Counted from the first letter of the stretch, positions 23,576 through 32,450 are shown. The stretch: 33,275 nucleotides of DNA from CADCTB01 sp035494015 (GCA_035494015.1 DATJHJ010000118.1:1-33275); one strand, 5' to 3'. Numbers and translations are program-made. The notes: generated by a model not told the origin, from the letters alone.

Positions 23576-24376
23576 TCAGGCCAGGACGTCCTTGGTGGAG
23601 AAGCGGGCCCAGGCCGCCAGCCCGAACACGAGGGCCCAGGCCAGCTGCAGGGCCAGGTCCCGCTCGATGGCCCCCATGCCGCCGGCCGTGCGCAACAGGT
23701 CCCCGAAGGCGTCCCAGCGGTGGGTGAACAGGACGGGGTGGATGGCCCGGAGCTGGGGGATGGCGTCGAGGATCTCGCTGGTGATGGCCACCCCGGCGGT
23801 CACGGCCATGGCGGCCATGGCCGACTCGGTCAGGGTCGACACGAACAGGCCGACGGCGGCCAGCCCGAGCATGGACAGGCCCACCACGCCCGCCGCGCCG
23901 AGGGACCGGACCACGCCCTCGCCCAGGGGGACGGTGGCGCCCGAGAGCATGGTCACCCGGCCGAGGGGGAAGAGGGCGGCCCCGGCCAGCAGCCCGGCAC
24001 CGGCGATGACGAAGGTGGCGGCCAGGCAGAACAGGCCGGCGGTGGCGTACTTCGTGACCAGGAGGCGGGTCCGCCCGACCGGGCGGAACAGCAGGGCCCG
24101 CAGCGTGCCCATCCCCGCCTCGCCCGCCACCGTGTCGCCGGCCACCATGGAAACGGCGAGGGGGAGGAAGAACGGCATGGTCACGGTCAGCCCGGCCAGG
24201 GCGGCGAACACCCCGTTGTGGGAGACCTGGGCCAGGAAGTCCGGCCCCTCGTCGCGGGCCGGGCCGCCCGACAGCTTGACCGCCACCGCCAGCAGGACGG
24301 GGACGCAGGCCAGCACGACCAGCAGGGCCCGGGTCCGGGCCCGGCCGAAGAGCAGCCGCAGCTCACTCGCCAACAT
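23576..24376 (-). CDS. ABC-2 type transporter permease
   Basis: The 266-residue protein has about six hydrophobic segments and begins MLASELRLLFGRARTRALL, typical of ABC-2 permeases. MVAGDTVAGEAGMGTLRALLFRPVGRTRLL is the conserved cytoplasmic region after the second helix, here seen as TVAGEAGMGTLRALL. It would form the membrane channel of an exporter with the ATPase encoded just upstream, whose 3' end overlaps this gene by 14 bp. The substrate is unknown; drugs or lipids are usual for the family. Confidence 0.9.
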   Translation of the reverse strand: MLASELRLLFGRARTRALLVVLACVPVLLAVAVKLSGGPARDEGPDFLAQVSHNGVFAALAGLTVTMPFFLPLAVSMVAGDTVAGEAGMGTLRALLFRPVGRTRLLVTKYATAGLFCLAATFVIAGAGLLAGAALFPLGRVTMLSGATVPLGEGVVRSLGAAGVVGLSMLGLAAVGLFVSTLTESAMAAMAVTAGVAITSEILDAIPQLRAIHPVLFTHRWDAFGDLLRTAGGMGAIERDLALQLAWALVFGLAAWARFSTKDVLA

Positions 24377-25367
24377 CGAAGCCCTCCCCGGTGAGCGACA
24401 CGAACAGGTCCTCCAGGCTGGGGCGGTCGGTGACCATGGCCCGCAGGCGCACGCCGGCGCCGACCAGGGCCTGGGCCACGTCCTCCGGCGCGGCGCCGAC
24501 CAGTTCGGCCCGGACGACGGAGTCGGTGCCAGGTCCGCCGTCGGGATCGGTCCGCACCACCCCGATGCCGGGCAGCTGGTGGAGGGCCCGCACGGCGACG
24601 TCGGGATCGGGCGTCTCCACCCGCAGCACGGGAAGGGAGGCGGCGCCCAGCTCGACCAGGCTCCCCTGGGCCACCAGCTTCCCCTCCCGCAGCACGGCGG
24701 CGTGCGTGCACACCTGCTCGATCTCCGACAGCAGGTGGGAGGACAGCAACACCGTGGTCCCGTCCACGGCCAGGGTGCGGACCAGGGCCCGCACCTCCCG
24801 GGTCCCCTGGGGGTCGAGGCCGTTGGTGGGCTCGTCGAGCACGAGGAGGCGGGGCCGGCGCACGAGGGCCCCGGCCAGGGCCAGCCGCTGGCGCATGCCC
24901 AGCGAGTACGTGCGGAACCGGCGGCCGGCGGCCCCGGCCAGCCCGACGCGATGGAGGGCGCCCTCGATCCGCTCGGCCCGGTCCGAGCGGGAACCGCCCG
25001 GCCCCACGGCGTCGAAGCGCTCGAGGTTCTCCCGCCCGGTGAGGAACGGGTAGAAGGCCGGCCCTTCGACGAGGGCGCCCACGGAGGCGAGCACCTCCGC
25101 CGACGCCTCGCGGATGTCCTCGCCCAGCAGGCGGATGCGGCCGGCGTCGGGGAAGACGAGGCCGAGCAGCATCCGCAGCGTCGTCGTCTTGCCCGAGCCG
25201 TTCGGCCCCAGGAACCCGAACACGGACCCCTCGGGGACGGACAGGCTGAGGCGGTCGACGACCGTCCGCCCCCCGAGCCGCTTGGTCAGGCCCGTCGTCT
25301 CGACGGCCGGCGCCCCGGTGACGCCGGGGGCGCTCGGCGATCGGCTGCCGAGGGCGGCGACGGTCAT
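24363..25367 (-). CDS. ABC exporter ATP-binding protein
   Basis: The 334-residue ATPase of the ABC-2/drug exporter type has Walker A GPNGSGKTTT, the signature YSLGMRQRLALAGAL, Walker B LLVLDEPTNGLDPQG and the switch SSHLLSEIE. The C-terminal third (about 225-334) is an extra domain as in drug or lantibiotic exporter ATPases, ending in LEDLFVSLTGEGFDV. The ATG at 25367 overlaps the stop of the LolA-like gene (ATGA). The first 20 residues are a flexible extension. It pairs with the ABC-2 permease downstream. Confidence 0.92.
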   Translation of the reverse strand: MTVAALGSRSPSAPGVTGAPAVETTGLTKRLGGRTVVDRLSLSVPEGSVFGFLGPNGSGKTTTLRMLLGLVFPDAGRIRLLGEDIREASAEVLASVGALVEGPAFYPFLTGRENLERFDAVGPGGSRSDRAERIEGALHRVGLAGAAGRRFRTYSLGMRQRLALAGALVRRPRLLVLDEPTNGLDPQGTREVRALVRTLAVDGTTVLLSSHLLSEIEQVCTHAAVLREGKLVAQGSLVELGAASLPVLRVETPDPDVAVRALHQLPGIGVVRTDPDGGPGTDSVVRAELVGAAPEDVAQALVGAGVRLRAMVTDRPSLEDLFVSLTGEGFDVGE

Positions 25368-26572
25368 GGGTGGGCGTGGAGCTCGGCGACCGCGGCCTCG
25401 AGCCGGTCGGGGCCGACGGCGCCGACCAGGACGGTGCCGTCGTCGAGGACGAGGGCGTCGGCCAGGGTGCTGGTCACCAGCCGGCCCGAGCCCCAGGCCC
25501 CGCTGACCGGCCGCCCGATGGCGCCCAGTTGGGCCGGGCCGTCGGGGATGGCGACCACCGACTCCCACCCCTGGCCGAGGACCCGGGTCTCCGGGGCCGG
25601 GGTGGCGGTCGGGCCGGGCGGCCGGGGGGGGAGCCCGGGGCCGGGGACCACCTTCTGGCCGCCGCCGGCGCGGCGGGTGACCGGTGGACCGCCAGGCTCC
25701 GGCCGCAGGCGGGGCGGGCCGAACAGGAGCTCCTCCGGCGACGCCGCCTCGGTGACCTTGGCCCCCGGCGGCGGGGTGAACGTGAACGCCGACGGCGGCT
25801 GGGCGCCGAGCGAGATGTCGGTGAAGCCCACCTCGAGGGCGGGCGTCCCCGCGTCCTTGGCCAGGACCTGGACGGACAGGGGCAGGCTGGTGGCCGCGTC
25901 GACGTCGATGATCACGTCGGCGACCAGCGTGTCGGGCGTGGTCGGGGCCAGCACGAGCTCGTAGGCGTCGCGCCCGGCGACGGTGGCCGTGCCGCGGACG
26001 AACACCCGGGTGGTCGGGTCGGCCTGGGCCAGCAGCTTCTTGGCCATGGCGTCGGGGGTCGGCTCCGCCGCCGCCGGCTCATTGGGCCCAGGCGGGTGCG
26101 GGCCGGTGCCGCCCGCGCCGTCCTGGGCCAGGTGGGTCACGCTCTGGTCGCTGCTCTGCCACACCCACACCTGCGACCCGTCGCTCACGACGTCGGTCTC
26201 GGTGAGGCCGTCGGGCACGGCCAGGTGGAACTTCCCGCCGGGGGCGGCGGACACCTTGATGGTGTGCGGGGTGAGGATCATGGACAGCACGCTCGACCCG
26301 CTCGGGAACAGGGAGCCGACCGAGGGCAGCCCGAGGTTGGTCCTGGTCTGGACCGTCCCGGAGAACGAAGGCGGGGTGGCGCCCACGATCCTGGCCACCA
26401 GGTCTTGGGCGCTGATTGCAGGAAGGACCGGCGCCGCCCCGGCCCCGGCGGCGAACAGCCCGGGGCCGAAGCCGGCGCCGGCCACCAGGACGGCGGCGAC
26501 GGCGGGCGGGGCCAGCCAGCGCAGGCGGTGCCGGTTGGCGGCAGGGGGCGGTGCGGAGGTGCTCGGGCTCAT
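25364..26572 (-). CDS. Exported LolA/RseB-like lipoprotein-carrier-fold protein
   Basis: The 402-residue protein begins with a basic stretch and a hydrophobic signal (about 19-48), so it is exported. The domain at about 55-285 looks like the LolA/RseB fold: ARIVGATPPSFSGTVQTRTNLG, KVSAAPGGKFHLAVPDG, SQVWVWQSSDQSV, RDAYELVLAPTT and a VDAATSLPLSVQVLAKDAG strand. A Pro-rich linker follows, then a small C-terminal domain (GWESVVAIPDGPAQL to the end). Such proteins bind lipids or sense envelope stress. It is first in an operon with an ABC exporter and faces a two-component system, so the three units may form one envelope stress module. I chose the ATG at 26572; a GTG at 26590 is the alternative. 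Confidence 0.8.
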   Translation of the reverse strand: MSPSTSAPPPAANRHRLRWLAPPAVAAVLVAGAGFGPGLFAAGAGAAPVLPAISAQDLVARIVGATPPSFSGTVQTRTNLGLPSVGSLFPSGSSVLSMILTPHTIKVSAAPGGKFHLAVPDGLTETDVVSDGSQVWVWQSSDQSVTHLAQDGAGGTGPHPPGPNEPAAAEPTPDAMAKKLLAQADPTTRVFVRGTATVAGRDAYELVLAPTTPDTLVADVIIDVDAATSLPLSVQVLAKDAGTPALEVGFTDISLGAQPPSAFTFTPPPGAKVTEAASPEELLFGPPRLRPEPGGPPVTRRAGGGQKVVPGPGLPPRPPGPTATPAPETRVLGQGWESVVAIPDGPAQLGAIGRPVSGAWGSGRLVTSTLADALVLDDGTVLVGAVGPDRLEAAVAELHAHP

Positions 26573-26591
26573 GGCTCCCCATGAGACCACG

Positions 26592-26609
26592 ACGGCTTGA
26601 GAGAGCCGT
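26592..26609. promoter_or_regulatory. Dyad in the promoter region shared by the LolA-like gene and the response regulator
   Basis: ACGGCTTGAGAGAGCCGT has perfect 6-bp arms around a 6-bp spacer. It lies 19 bp from the LolA-like start and 66 bp from the response regulator start in a 103-bp divergent gap. It could be an operator or a leader hairpin. Confidence 0.4.
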
Positions 26610-26675
26610 GAAGCGGGACGAAGAAGATCCTAAGAACCGGGCGCGCCGGCGGGGCGGGCCGGGCAGCATGGGGCG

Positions 26676-27356
26676 GTGCGCATCCTGGTCGTCGACGACG
26701 AGCCCGCGGTGCGGGCCTCGCTGGCCCGGGTCCTCGACCAGGCCGGCTACCAGGTGAGCGTGGCCGTGGACGGCCGGGACGCCCTCCACCAGGTCGCCCT
26801 CGACCATCCCGACGCCGTCGTGCTCGACGTGGTCATGCCCGGCATCGACGGCATCGAGGTCACCCGCTCCCTGCGCTCGGGCCGCGACCGCACGCCGGTC
26901 CTGCTCCTCACCGCCCGGGCCGAGGTCTCCGACCGGGTCCGGGGCCTCGACGCCGGGGCCGACGACTACCTGACCAAGCCCTTCGCCCTCGACGAGCTGC
27001 TGGCCCGGCTGCGGGCCCTGCTCCGCCGCCACGGCGAGGGCGACGGGGGCGACGGATCCGGGGAGGTGGTCTTCGACGACCTCCGCCTCGATCCCGCGCG
27101 CCACCAGGCGTGGCGGGGCGAACGGGAGCTGGGCCTCACCCGCACCGAGTTCGCCCTGCTCCAGCTCCTCCTGGACAATGCCGGGCGGGTCCTCACCCGG
27201 TCGGTCATCTACGAGCGGGTGTGGGGCTACGACTTCGGCCCGTCGTCGAACTCGCTCGACGTCTACGTCGGCTACCTGCGGCGCAAGACGGAGGCGGGCG
27301 GCGAGCCCCGGCTGGTCCAGACGGTGCGCGGCGTCGGGTTCGTGCTGCGCCGGTGA
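26676..27356 (+). CDS. OmpR-family response regulator (MprA-like)
   Basis: The 226-residue regulator has a receiver domain with acidic pair Asp7-Asp8, phosphoacceptor Asp51 (VVLDVVMPG), Thr in LLTARAE and Lys in DDYLTKPFALDELLARLRA. A winged-helix domain follows (LTRTEFALLQLLLDNAGRVLTRSVIYERVWGYDF, then YVGYLRRKTE and VRGVGFVLRR), which binds promoter DNA. It resembles mycobacterial MprA. The start is the GTG at 26676. Its stop overlaps the sensor kinase start (GTGA), so the pair is co-translated. Confidence 0.94.
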   Translation: MRILVVDDEPAVRASLARVLDQAGYQVSVAVDGRDALHQVALDHPDAVVLDVVMPGIDGIEVTRSLRSGRDRTPVLLLTARAEVSDRVRGLDAGADDYLTKPFALDELLARLRALLRRHGEGDGGDGSGEVVFDDLRLDPARHQAWRGERELGLTRTEFALLQLLLDNAGRVLTRSVIYERVWGYDFGPSSNSLDVYVGYLRRKTEAGGEPRLVQTVRGVGFVLRR

Positions 27357-28666
27357 CGCTGCGGGCCCGGCTCACCCTGGTCGCCGCCGGCGCCGTGGCC
27401 GTGGTCCTGGTGGTGGCCGCCGCCGTCGTGTACGTCACGGTGGCGGCCGGGACCCGGGGCCAGGTCGACGACTCGCTGCGCCGCCTGGCCAGCGCGCAGG
27501 GCGGCTCGACCGCCCTCGCCTCCGGCCCCGCCGGCCCCGTCACCGACGGGCAGCTGGTCGACCCGTCGGGCGCGGTCACCCCGCTGGGGCCCGGCAGCCT
27601 GACCCTCCCCGACGTGACTCGGGCCCGGGCCGTCGCCGCCGGTCGCGCCCCGGCCTTCTTCGACGACGTGCACGCCGGCGGCAGCCACCTGCGGATGTAC
27701 GTCTCCCCCGTGCCGGGCGGCCGGGCCGTGGCCCTGGCCCAGCCCCTCGACCGGGTGGACGACCTCCTGCGCCGGCTCCGGCAGGTGCTGCTGGTGGTGG
27801 TCACCGCGGGTATCGGGGTGGCGCTGGGGGTCGGCTGGGTGGTGGCCCGGTCGGCGTTGGCGCCCGTCCGCCGCCTGCGCCTGGCCGCCCGGGAGGTGGC
27901 CACCTCGGGCGACCCCGACCGCGTCGTCCCCGTCGAGGGCGGCGACGAGCTGGCCGACCTGGCCGCCTCGTTCAACGACATGCTCACCGCCCTGCGCCGG
28001 TCGCTGGCCGCCCAGCGCCAGCTGGTGGCCGACGCCTCCCACGAGCTGCGCACCCCGCTGACCAGCCTCCGGGCCAACGTCGACTACCTGCGCAACGACC
28101 CCGCCCTGGCCGGCCGGGAGGGGGTCCTCAACGACGTCCACGGCGAGCTCGAGGACCTGAGCAGCCTGGTCAGCGACCTGATCGAGCTGGCCCGCATGGA
28201 GTCGGCGACCGAGGCGCCGGTCGGTGTGCGGCTGGACGAGCTGGTGGCCGACGCGGTGGAGCGCACCGGCCGGCGGTGGCCCGCCGTCGCCATCGACGCC
28301 CGCCTGGCCCCGACGGTCGTCCTCGCCCTGCCCTCCCAGCTCGAGCGGGCCCTGGCCAACCTGCTCGACAACGCGGCGGCGTGGACCGACCCGGGCCAGC
28401 CGGTGGAGGTCGACGTGGCCGGCGGCGAGGTGGTGGTGCGCGACCACGGGCCCGGCATCCCCGTAGTCGACCTCCCGCACGTGTTCGAGCGCTTCTACCG
28501 GTCGGCCGAGGCCCGGCGGCGACCGGGGTCCGGGCTCGGCCTGGCCATCGTCCAGCAGGCGGCGACGGCCGCCGGCGGCTCGGTGATCGCTGAGCGGCCG
28601 GCCGACGGCGGGACCAGGATGCGGCTGCGCCTGCCGGTGGCCGACCGGCCCGACGCCCCGCAGTGA
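27353..28666 (+). CDS. Sensor histidine kinase with HAMP domain (MprB-like)
   Basis: The 437-residue membrane kinase has helix 1 at about 7-32, an extracytoplasmic sensor region (about 33-140), helix 2 at about 143-165 and a HAMP linker (LAPVRRLRLAAREV). The H-box ADASHELRTPLTSLR places the phosphorylated His at 230. ATPase motifs follow: N-box ANLLDNAAAWT, G1 DHGPGIP, F-box FERFYRS and G2 GSGLGLAIV. It should phosphorylate the co-translated response regulator in response to an envelope signal. MprB-type kinases sense cell-envelope stress; the signal here is not known. Confidence 0.94.
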   Translation: MTLRARLTLVAAGAVAVVLVVAAAVVYVTVAAGTRGQVDDSLRRLASAQGGSTALASGPAGPVTDGQLVDPSGAVTPLGPGSLTLPDVTRARAVAAGRAPAFFDDVHAGGSHLRMYVSPVPGGRAVALAQPLDRVDDLLRRLRQVLLVVVTAGIGVALGVGWVVARSALAPVRRLRLAAREVATSGDPDRVVPVEGGDELADLAASFNDMLTALRRSLAAQRQLVADASHELRTPLTSLRANVDYLRNDPALAGREGVLNDVHGELEDLSSLVSDLIELARMESATEAPVGVRLDELVADAVERTGRRWPAVAIDARLAPTVVLALPSQLERALANLLDNAAAWTDPGQPVEVDVAGGEVVVRDHGPGIPVVDLPHVFERFYRSAEARRRPGSGLGLAIVQQAATAAGGSVIAERPADGGTRMRLRLPVADRPDAPQ

Positions 28667-28682
28667 GGCGGACGGGTCCCCG

Positions 28683-28874
28683 TCAGTCCTCCTCGCCGCT
28701 CCACTCCCGGTCCTCCCGGTCCCACTTCTCGTTCCGGGACTCGACCCGCTCCTTCCAGTGCTCGGCCGCCTCCTGGGACTCGTAGGGGCCCATCCGGTCC
28801 TCCGGCGGGCAGTCCGTGCTGCCGTCGCTCTCCGCCCGCTGATGCCGCAGGCACCACCACCAGCTACCGCCCAT
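28683..28874 (-). CDS. Small conserved Trp/Cys-containing protein
   Basis: The 63-residue protein begins MGGSWWWCLRHQRAE, has CPPEDRMGPYESQEAAEHW in the middle and ends in a charged Glu/Asp/Arg/Trp-rich helix. I know similar short actinobacterial proteins with the pattern WxCLRH...C...DRLGPY, all of unknown function. Two cysteines with a His between them could bind a metal. AAGGAGG five bases before the ATG is one of the best ribosome sites in the window, which supports expression. It is divergent from the phosphoketolase gene. Confidence 0.85.
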   Translation of the reverse strand: MGGSWWWCLRHQRAESDGSTDCPPEDRMGPYESQEAAEHWKERVESRNEKWDREDREWSGEED

Positions 28875-28944
28875 GTGGACCTCCTTCGCATGCGTACGCT
28901 ACGTCCGGGCGGTCGCAGCGGCTCGACCCCGCGGGAGGACGACG

Positions 28945-31320
28945 ATGACGACCAGCGCAGCCCAGCCCCTCACCCCGGACGAGCTGGCCGGCATCGACGC
29001 GTGGTGGCGGGCGGCCAACTACCTGTCCGTGGGCCAGATCTACCTGCTCGCCAACCCGCTGCTGCGCCAACCGCTGGCCCCCGAGCACGTCAAGCCCCGG
29101 CTGCTCGGCCACTGGGGGACCACCCCGGGGCTCAACTTCGTCTACGCCCACCTGAACCGGGTCATCCGGCGCGACGCGCTGGACGTGCTCTACGTGGCCG
29201 GGCCGGGCCACGGCGGCCCGGGGATGGTGGCCAACACGTGGCTGGAGGGCACCTACAGCGAGGTCTACCCCGGGATCACCGCCGACGCCCGGGGCATGGA
29301 GGCCCTGTTCCGCCAGTTCTCCTTCCCCGGCGGGATCCCCAGCCACGTCGCCCCCGAGACCCCGGGCTCGATCCACGAAGGGGGCGAGCTGGGCTACGCC
29401 CTGTCCCACGCCTACGGGGCCGCCTTCGACAACCCCGACCTGGTCGTGGCCTGCGTGATCGGCGACGGCGAGGCCGAGACCGGGCCGCTGGCCACCAGCT
29501 GGCACTCGAACAAGTTCCTCGACCCCCGCCACGACGGTGCGGTGCTGCCCATCCTGCACCTCAACGGCTGGAAGATCGCCAACCCCACGGTCTTGGCCCG
29601 CATCCCGCCCGCCGAGCTGGCCAGCCTCCTCGAGGGCTACGGCTACGCCCCCCGCTTCGTGGAGGGCGACCAGCCCGAGGCCATGCACCAGCTCATGGCC
29701 GCCACCCTGGACGACGTCCTGGGCGAGATCGCCGCCATCCAGGCCGAGGCCCGGGCCGGGACCGCGCCCGCCCACCGGCCCCGCTGGCCGATGATCGTCC
29801 TGCGCAGTCCCAAGGGCTGGACCGGCCCGAAGGAGGTCGACGGGCTGGCGGTGGAGGGCACGTGGCGGGCCCACCAGGTCCCCCTGGCCGAGGTCCGCGA
29901 CAACGCCGAGCACCGCCGGATGCTCGAGGCGTGGATGCGCAGCTACCGGCCCGAGGAGCTCTTCGACGAGGACGGCCGCCTCCGCCCCGCCATCGCCGCC
30001 CTCGCCCCCGCCGGCACCAAGCGCATGGGGGCGACCCCCCACGCCAACGGCGGGCTGGTCCTGCGGGACCTCGTCCTGCCGGACTTCCGGGACTACGCGG
30101 TCGAGGTCAAGGAGCCGGGGGCCACCATGGCCGAGCCCACCCGGGTGCTCGGCACCATGCTGCGCGACGTGTTCACCCTGAACGACCACAACCGCAACTT
30201 CCGGCTGTTCGGGCCGGACGAGACGGAGTCGAACCGGCTGGGTGCCGTCTACCAGGCCACGCCGAAGGCCTGGGAAGAGGAGATCCTGCCCGTCGACGTC
30301 AACCTGGCCCCCGGTGGGCGGGTGGTCGAGGTGCTGTCCGAGCACAACTGCCAGGGCTGGCTGGAGGGCTACCTGCTGACCGGTCGCCACGGCCTGTTCT
30401 CCTGCTACGAGGCGTTCATCCACATCGTCGACTCGATGTTCAACCAGCACGCCAAGTGGCTGAAGACCACCCGCCGCATCGATTGGCGGGCACCGGTCGC
30501 CTCCCTCAACTACCTGCTCACGTCCCACGTCTGGCGCCAGGACCACAACGGCTTCTCCCACCAGGACCCCGGGTTCATCGACCATGTGATGAACAAGAAG
30601 GCCGAGGTGGTGCGGGTCTACCTGCCGCCCGACACCAACACCCTGCTGTCGGTGGCCGACCACTGCCTGCGCAGCCGCAACTACGTGAACGTCATCGTGG
30701 CCGGCAAGCAGCCCACACCGTCGTGGCTGACGATGGACGACGCCGTCCTGCACTGCACCCGCGGCCTGGGCATCTGGGAGTGGGCCAGCTCGGACGACGA
30801 CGGCCAGCCCGACGTGGTCATGGCCTGCGCCGGCGACGTCCCCACCATGGAGACCCTGGCCGCCGTCGACATCCTCCGCCACCACCTGCCGAACCTCAAG
30901 GTGCGCATGGTCAACGTGGTCGACCTGATGCGCCTGCAGCCCGAGACCGAGCACCCCCACGGCCTGTCCGAGCGCGACTTCGACACCCTGTTCACCACCG
31001 ACCGGCCGGTGATCTTCGCGTACCACGGCTACCCGTGGCTGATCCACCGGCTGACTTACCGCCGGACCAACCACGCCAACATCCACGTCCGGGGCTACAA
31101 GGAGGAGGGGACGACGACCACCCCCTTCGACATGGTGGTCATGAACGACCTCGACCGCTTCCACCTGGTCATGGACGTCATCGACCGGGTCCCCGGCCTG
31201 GGCCAGACCGCGGCCCGGCTCCACCAGCTGATGATGGACAAGCGGACCCAGCACCGGCACTGGACCCGCACGTACGGCGACGACCTGCCCGAGGTGAAGG
31301 ACTGGGTCTGGCAGGGCTGA
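28945..31320 (+). CDS. xfp: Phosphoketolase
   Basis: The 791-residue enzyme is a thiamine-diphosphate-dependent phosphoketolase that splits xylulose-5-phosphate (and often fructose-6-phosphate) into acetyl phosphate and a shorter sugar phosphate. Family motifs are GHWGTTPGLNFVYAHLNR, AGPGHGGPG, SFPGGIPSHVAPETPGSIHEGGELGY, and the cofactor site GDGEAETGPLATSWHSNKF. The late NDHNRNFRLFGPDET and GLFSCYEAFIHIVDSMFNQHAKWLK are likewise characteristic. Full length is normal. GGGAGG lies six bases before the ATG. The downstream acetate kinase overlaps its stop codon and consumes its product, giving acetate and ATP. Confidence 0.97.
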   Translation: MTTSAAQPLTPDELAGIDAWWRAANYLSVGQIYLLANPLLRQPLAPEHVKPRLLGHWGTTPGLNFVYAHLNRVIRRDALDVLYVAGPGHGGPGMVANTWLEGTYSEVYPGITADARGMEALFRQFSFPGGIPSHVAPETPGSIHEGGELGYALSHAYGAAFDNPDLVVACVIGDGEAETGPLATSWHSNKFLDPRHDGAVLPILHLNGWKIANPTVLARIPPAELASLLEGYGYAPRFVEGDQPEAMHQLMAATLDDVLGEIAAIQAEARAGTAPAHRPRWPMIVLRSPKGWTGPKEVDGLAVEGTWRAHQVPLAEVRDNAEHRRMLEAWMRSYRPEELFDEDGRLRPAIAALAPAGTKRMGATPHANGGLVLRDLVLPDFRDYAVEVKEPGATMAEPTRVLGTMLRDVFTLNDHNRNFRLFGPDETESNRLGAVYQATPKAWEEEILPVDVNLAPGGRVVEVLSEHNCQGWLEGYLLTGRHGLFSCYEAFIHIVDSMFNQHAKWLKTTRRIDWRAPVASLNYLLTSHVWRQDHNGFSHQDPGFIDHVMNKKAEVVRVYLPPDTNTLLSVADHCLRSRNYVNVIVAGKQPTPSWLTMDDAVLHCTRGLGIWEWASSDDDGQPDVVMACAGDVPTMETLAAVDILRHHLPNLKVRMVNVVDLMRLQPETEHPHGLSERDFDTLFTTDRPVIFAYHGYPWLIHRLTYRRTNHANIHVRGYKEEGTTTTPFDMVVMNDLDRFHLVMDVIDRVPGLGQTAARLHQLMMDKRTQHRHWTRTYGDDLPEVKDWVWQG

Positions 31321-32420
31321 GGGTTCTGGTCGTCAACGCCGGCTCCAGCAGCCTCAAGCTGCGGGTGCTGGACGGCGACGACCGGGTCGTCGCCTCCCAC
31401 GACGTCGGCGGCTGGGACCGGCGCGACACCACCGCCCTGGAAGCCTTCGTGGCCGGCCTCGACCGGGTCGACGCCGTGGGCCACCGGGTGGTCCACGGCG
31501 GCCCGCGTCACCGGGAGGCGGCGGTGGTGGACGCCGCGGTGCTGGCCGACCTGGACGCCGCCGTCTCCCTCGCCCCCCTGCACCAGCCCCCGGCCCTGGC
31601 CGCCATCCGGGCCGTGGCCCGCCTCCTGCCGGGGCCGCCGGCGGTGGCCTGCTTCGACACCGCCTTCCACGCCACCCTCGCTCCCGCGGCGGCCACGTAC
31701 GCCCTGCCCGCCCCGTGGCGGCAGCGGTGGGACCTGCGCCGGTACGGCTTCCACGGCCTCTCCCACGGCTACGCCGTGCGCCGGGCCGCCGAGCTGGTGG
31801 GCCGCCCCGGCGACTTCACCCTGCGGGTGGTGAGCTGCCACCTGGGATCGGGGGCGTCGTTGTGCGCGGCGGTGGGCGGACGGTCCGTCGACACGACCAT
31901 GGGGTTCACGCCCCTCGAGGGCCTGGTCATGGCCACCCGGGCCGGCTCGGTGGACCCCGGCCTGGTCGTGTGGCTCCTGCAGGACGGCCGGCTGGGCCTG
32001 GACGAGCTGGCAACGGGCCTGGAGGAGCGGTCCGGCCTGGTCGGCCTGGCCGGCCATGGGGGCGACCTGCGGGCGGTCACGGCCGCCGCCCAGGCCGGCG
32101 ACGAGGCGGCCCGCCTCGGCGTCGCCGTGTACGACCACCGGCTCCGGCAGGAGATCGGGGCCATGGCGGCCAGCGCCGGGGGGCTGGACGTGCTCGTCTT
32201 CACCGGTGGCGTCGGCGAGCACCAGCCGCGGGTGCGGGCCGCGGCCGCCGCCGGCCTGGCCTTCCTCGGCGTCGCCCTCGACGACGCGGCCAACGCCCCC
32301 GCCACCGGCGACGGGGCCATCAGCGCCGCCGGCGCGCCCGTCACCACCCTGGTGGTGACCAGCAGGGAGGATCTGGAGGTGGCCCGGCTGACCCGGGCCG
32401 CCCTCGACAACCGCGGGTAG
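31317..32420 (+). CDS. ackA: Acetate kinase with apparent CTG start codon
   Basis: The 367-residue enzyme interconverts acetyl phosphate + ADP and acetate + ATP. Motifs are NAGSSSLKLRVL, HRVVHGG, CFDTAFHATL, RYGFHGLSHGYAVRRAA, CHLGSGASLCA, TTMGFTPLEGLVMATRAG and FTGGVGEHQPRVR. It is somewhat shorter than the usual 400 residues. The reading frame before NAGSSS offers no ATG, GTG or TTG; the next GTG would remove this essential motif. The best start is the CTG at 31317, giving LRVLVVNAGSSS, which matches the normal N-terminus and overlaps the phosphoketolase stop as CTGA. Translation would be coupled. Confidence 0.93.
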   Translation: MRVLVVNAGSSSLKLRVLDGDDRVVASHDVGGWDRRDTTALEAFVAGLDRVDAVGHRVVHGGPRHREAAVVDAAVLADLDAAVSLAPLHQPPALAAIRAVARLLPGPPAVACFDTAFHATLAPAAATYALPAPWRQRWDLRRYGFHGLSHGYAVRRAAELVGRPGDFTLRVVSCHLGSGASLCAAVGGRSVDTTMGFTPLEGLVMATRAGSVDPGLVVWLLQDGRLGLDELATGLEERSGLVGLAGHGGDLRAVTAAAQAGDEAARLGVAVYDHRLRQEIGAMAASAGGLDVLVFTGGVGEHQPRVRAAAAAGLAFLGVALDDAANAPATGDGAISAAGAPVTTLVVTSREDLEVARLTRAALDNRG

Positions 32421-32434
32421 CCGGCGTGCGCTTG

Positions 32435-32440
32435 TACCTT
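32435..32440 (+). promoter_or_regulatory. Possible -10 box before the leader ORF and second BTAD gene
   Basis: TACCTT fits TANNNT and lies 10 bases before the ATG of the short leader frame. A transcript from here would start almost at that ATG. No clear -35 is seen, and transcription could also read through from ackA. Confidence 0.35.
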
Positions 32441-32450
32441 GCTGGCGGAC

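Noticed and set aside
25368..25568. N-terminal extension of the ABC ATPase upstream of 25367
   Set aside because: The extra residues are Arg/Gly/Pro noise overlapping the LolA-like coding region; the ATG at 25367 forms an ATGA overlap and begins a normal ATPase.
28864..31260. 798-codon minus-strand frame over phosphoketolase
   Set aside because: It is antisense to an unmistakable full-length phosphoketolase; Val/Gly/His-rich shadow translation.
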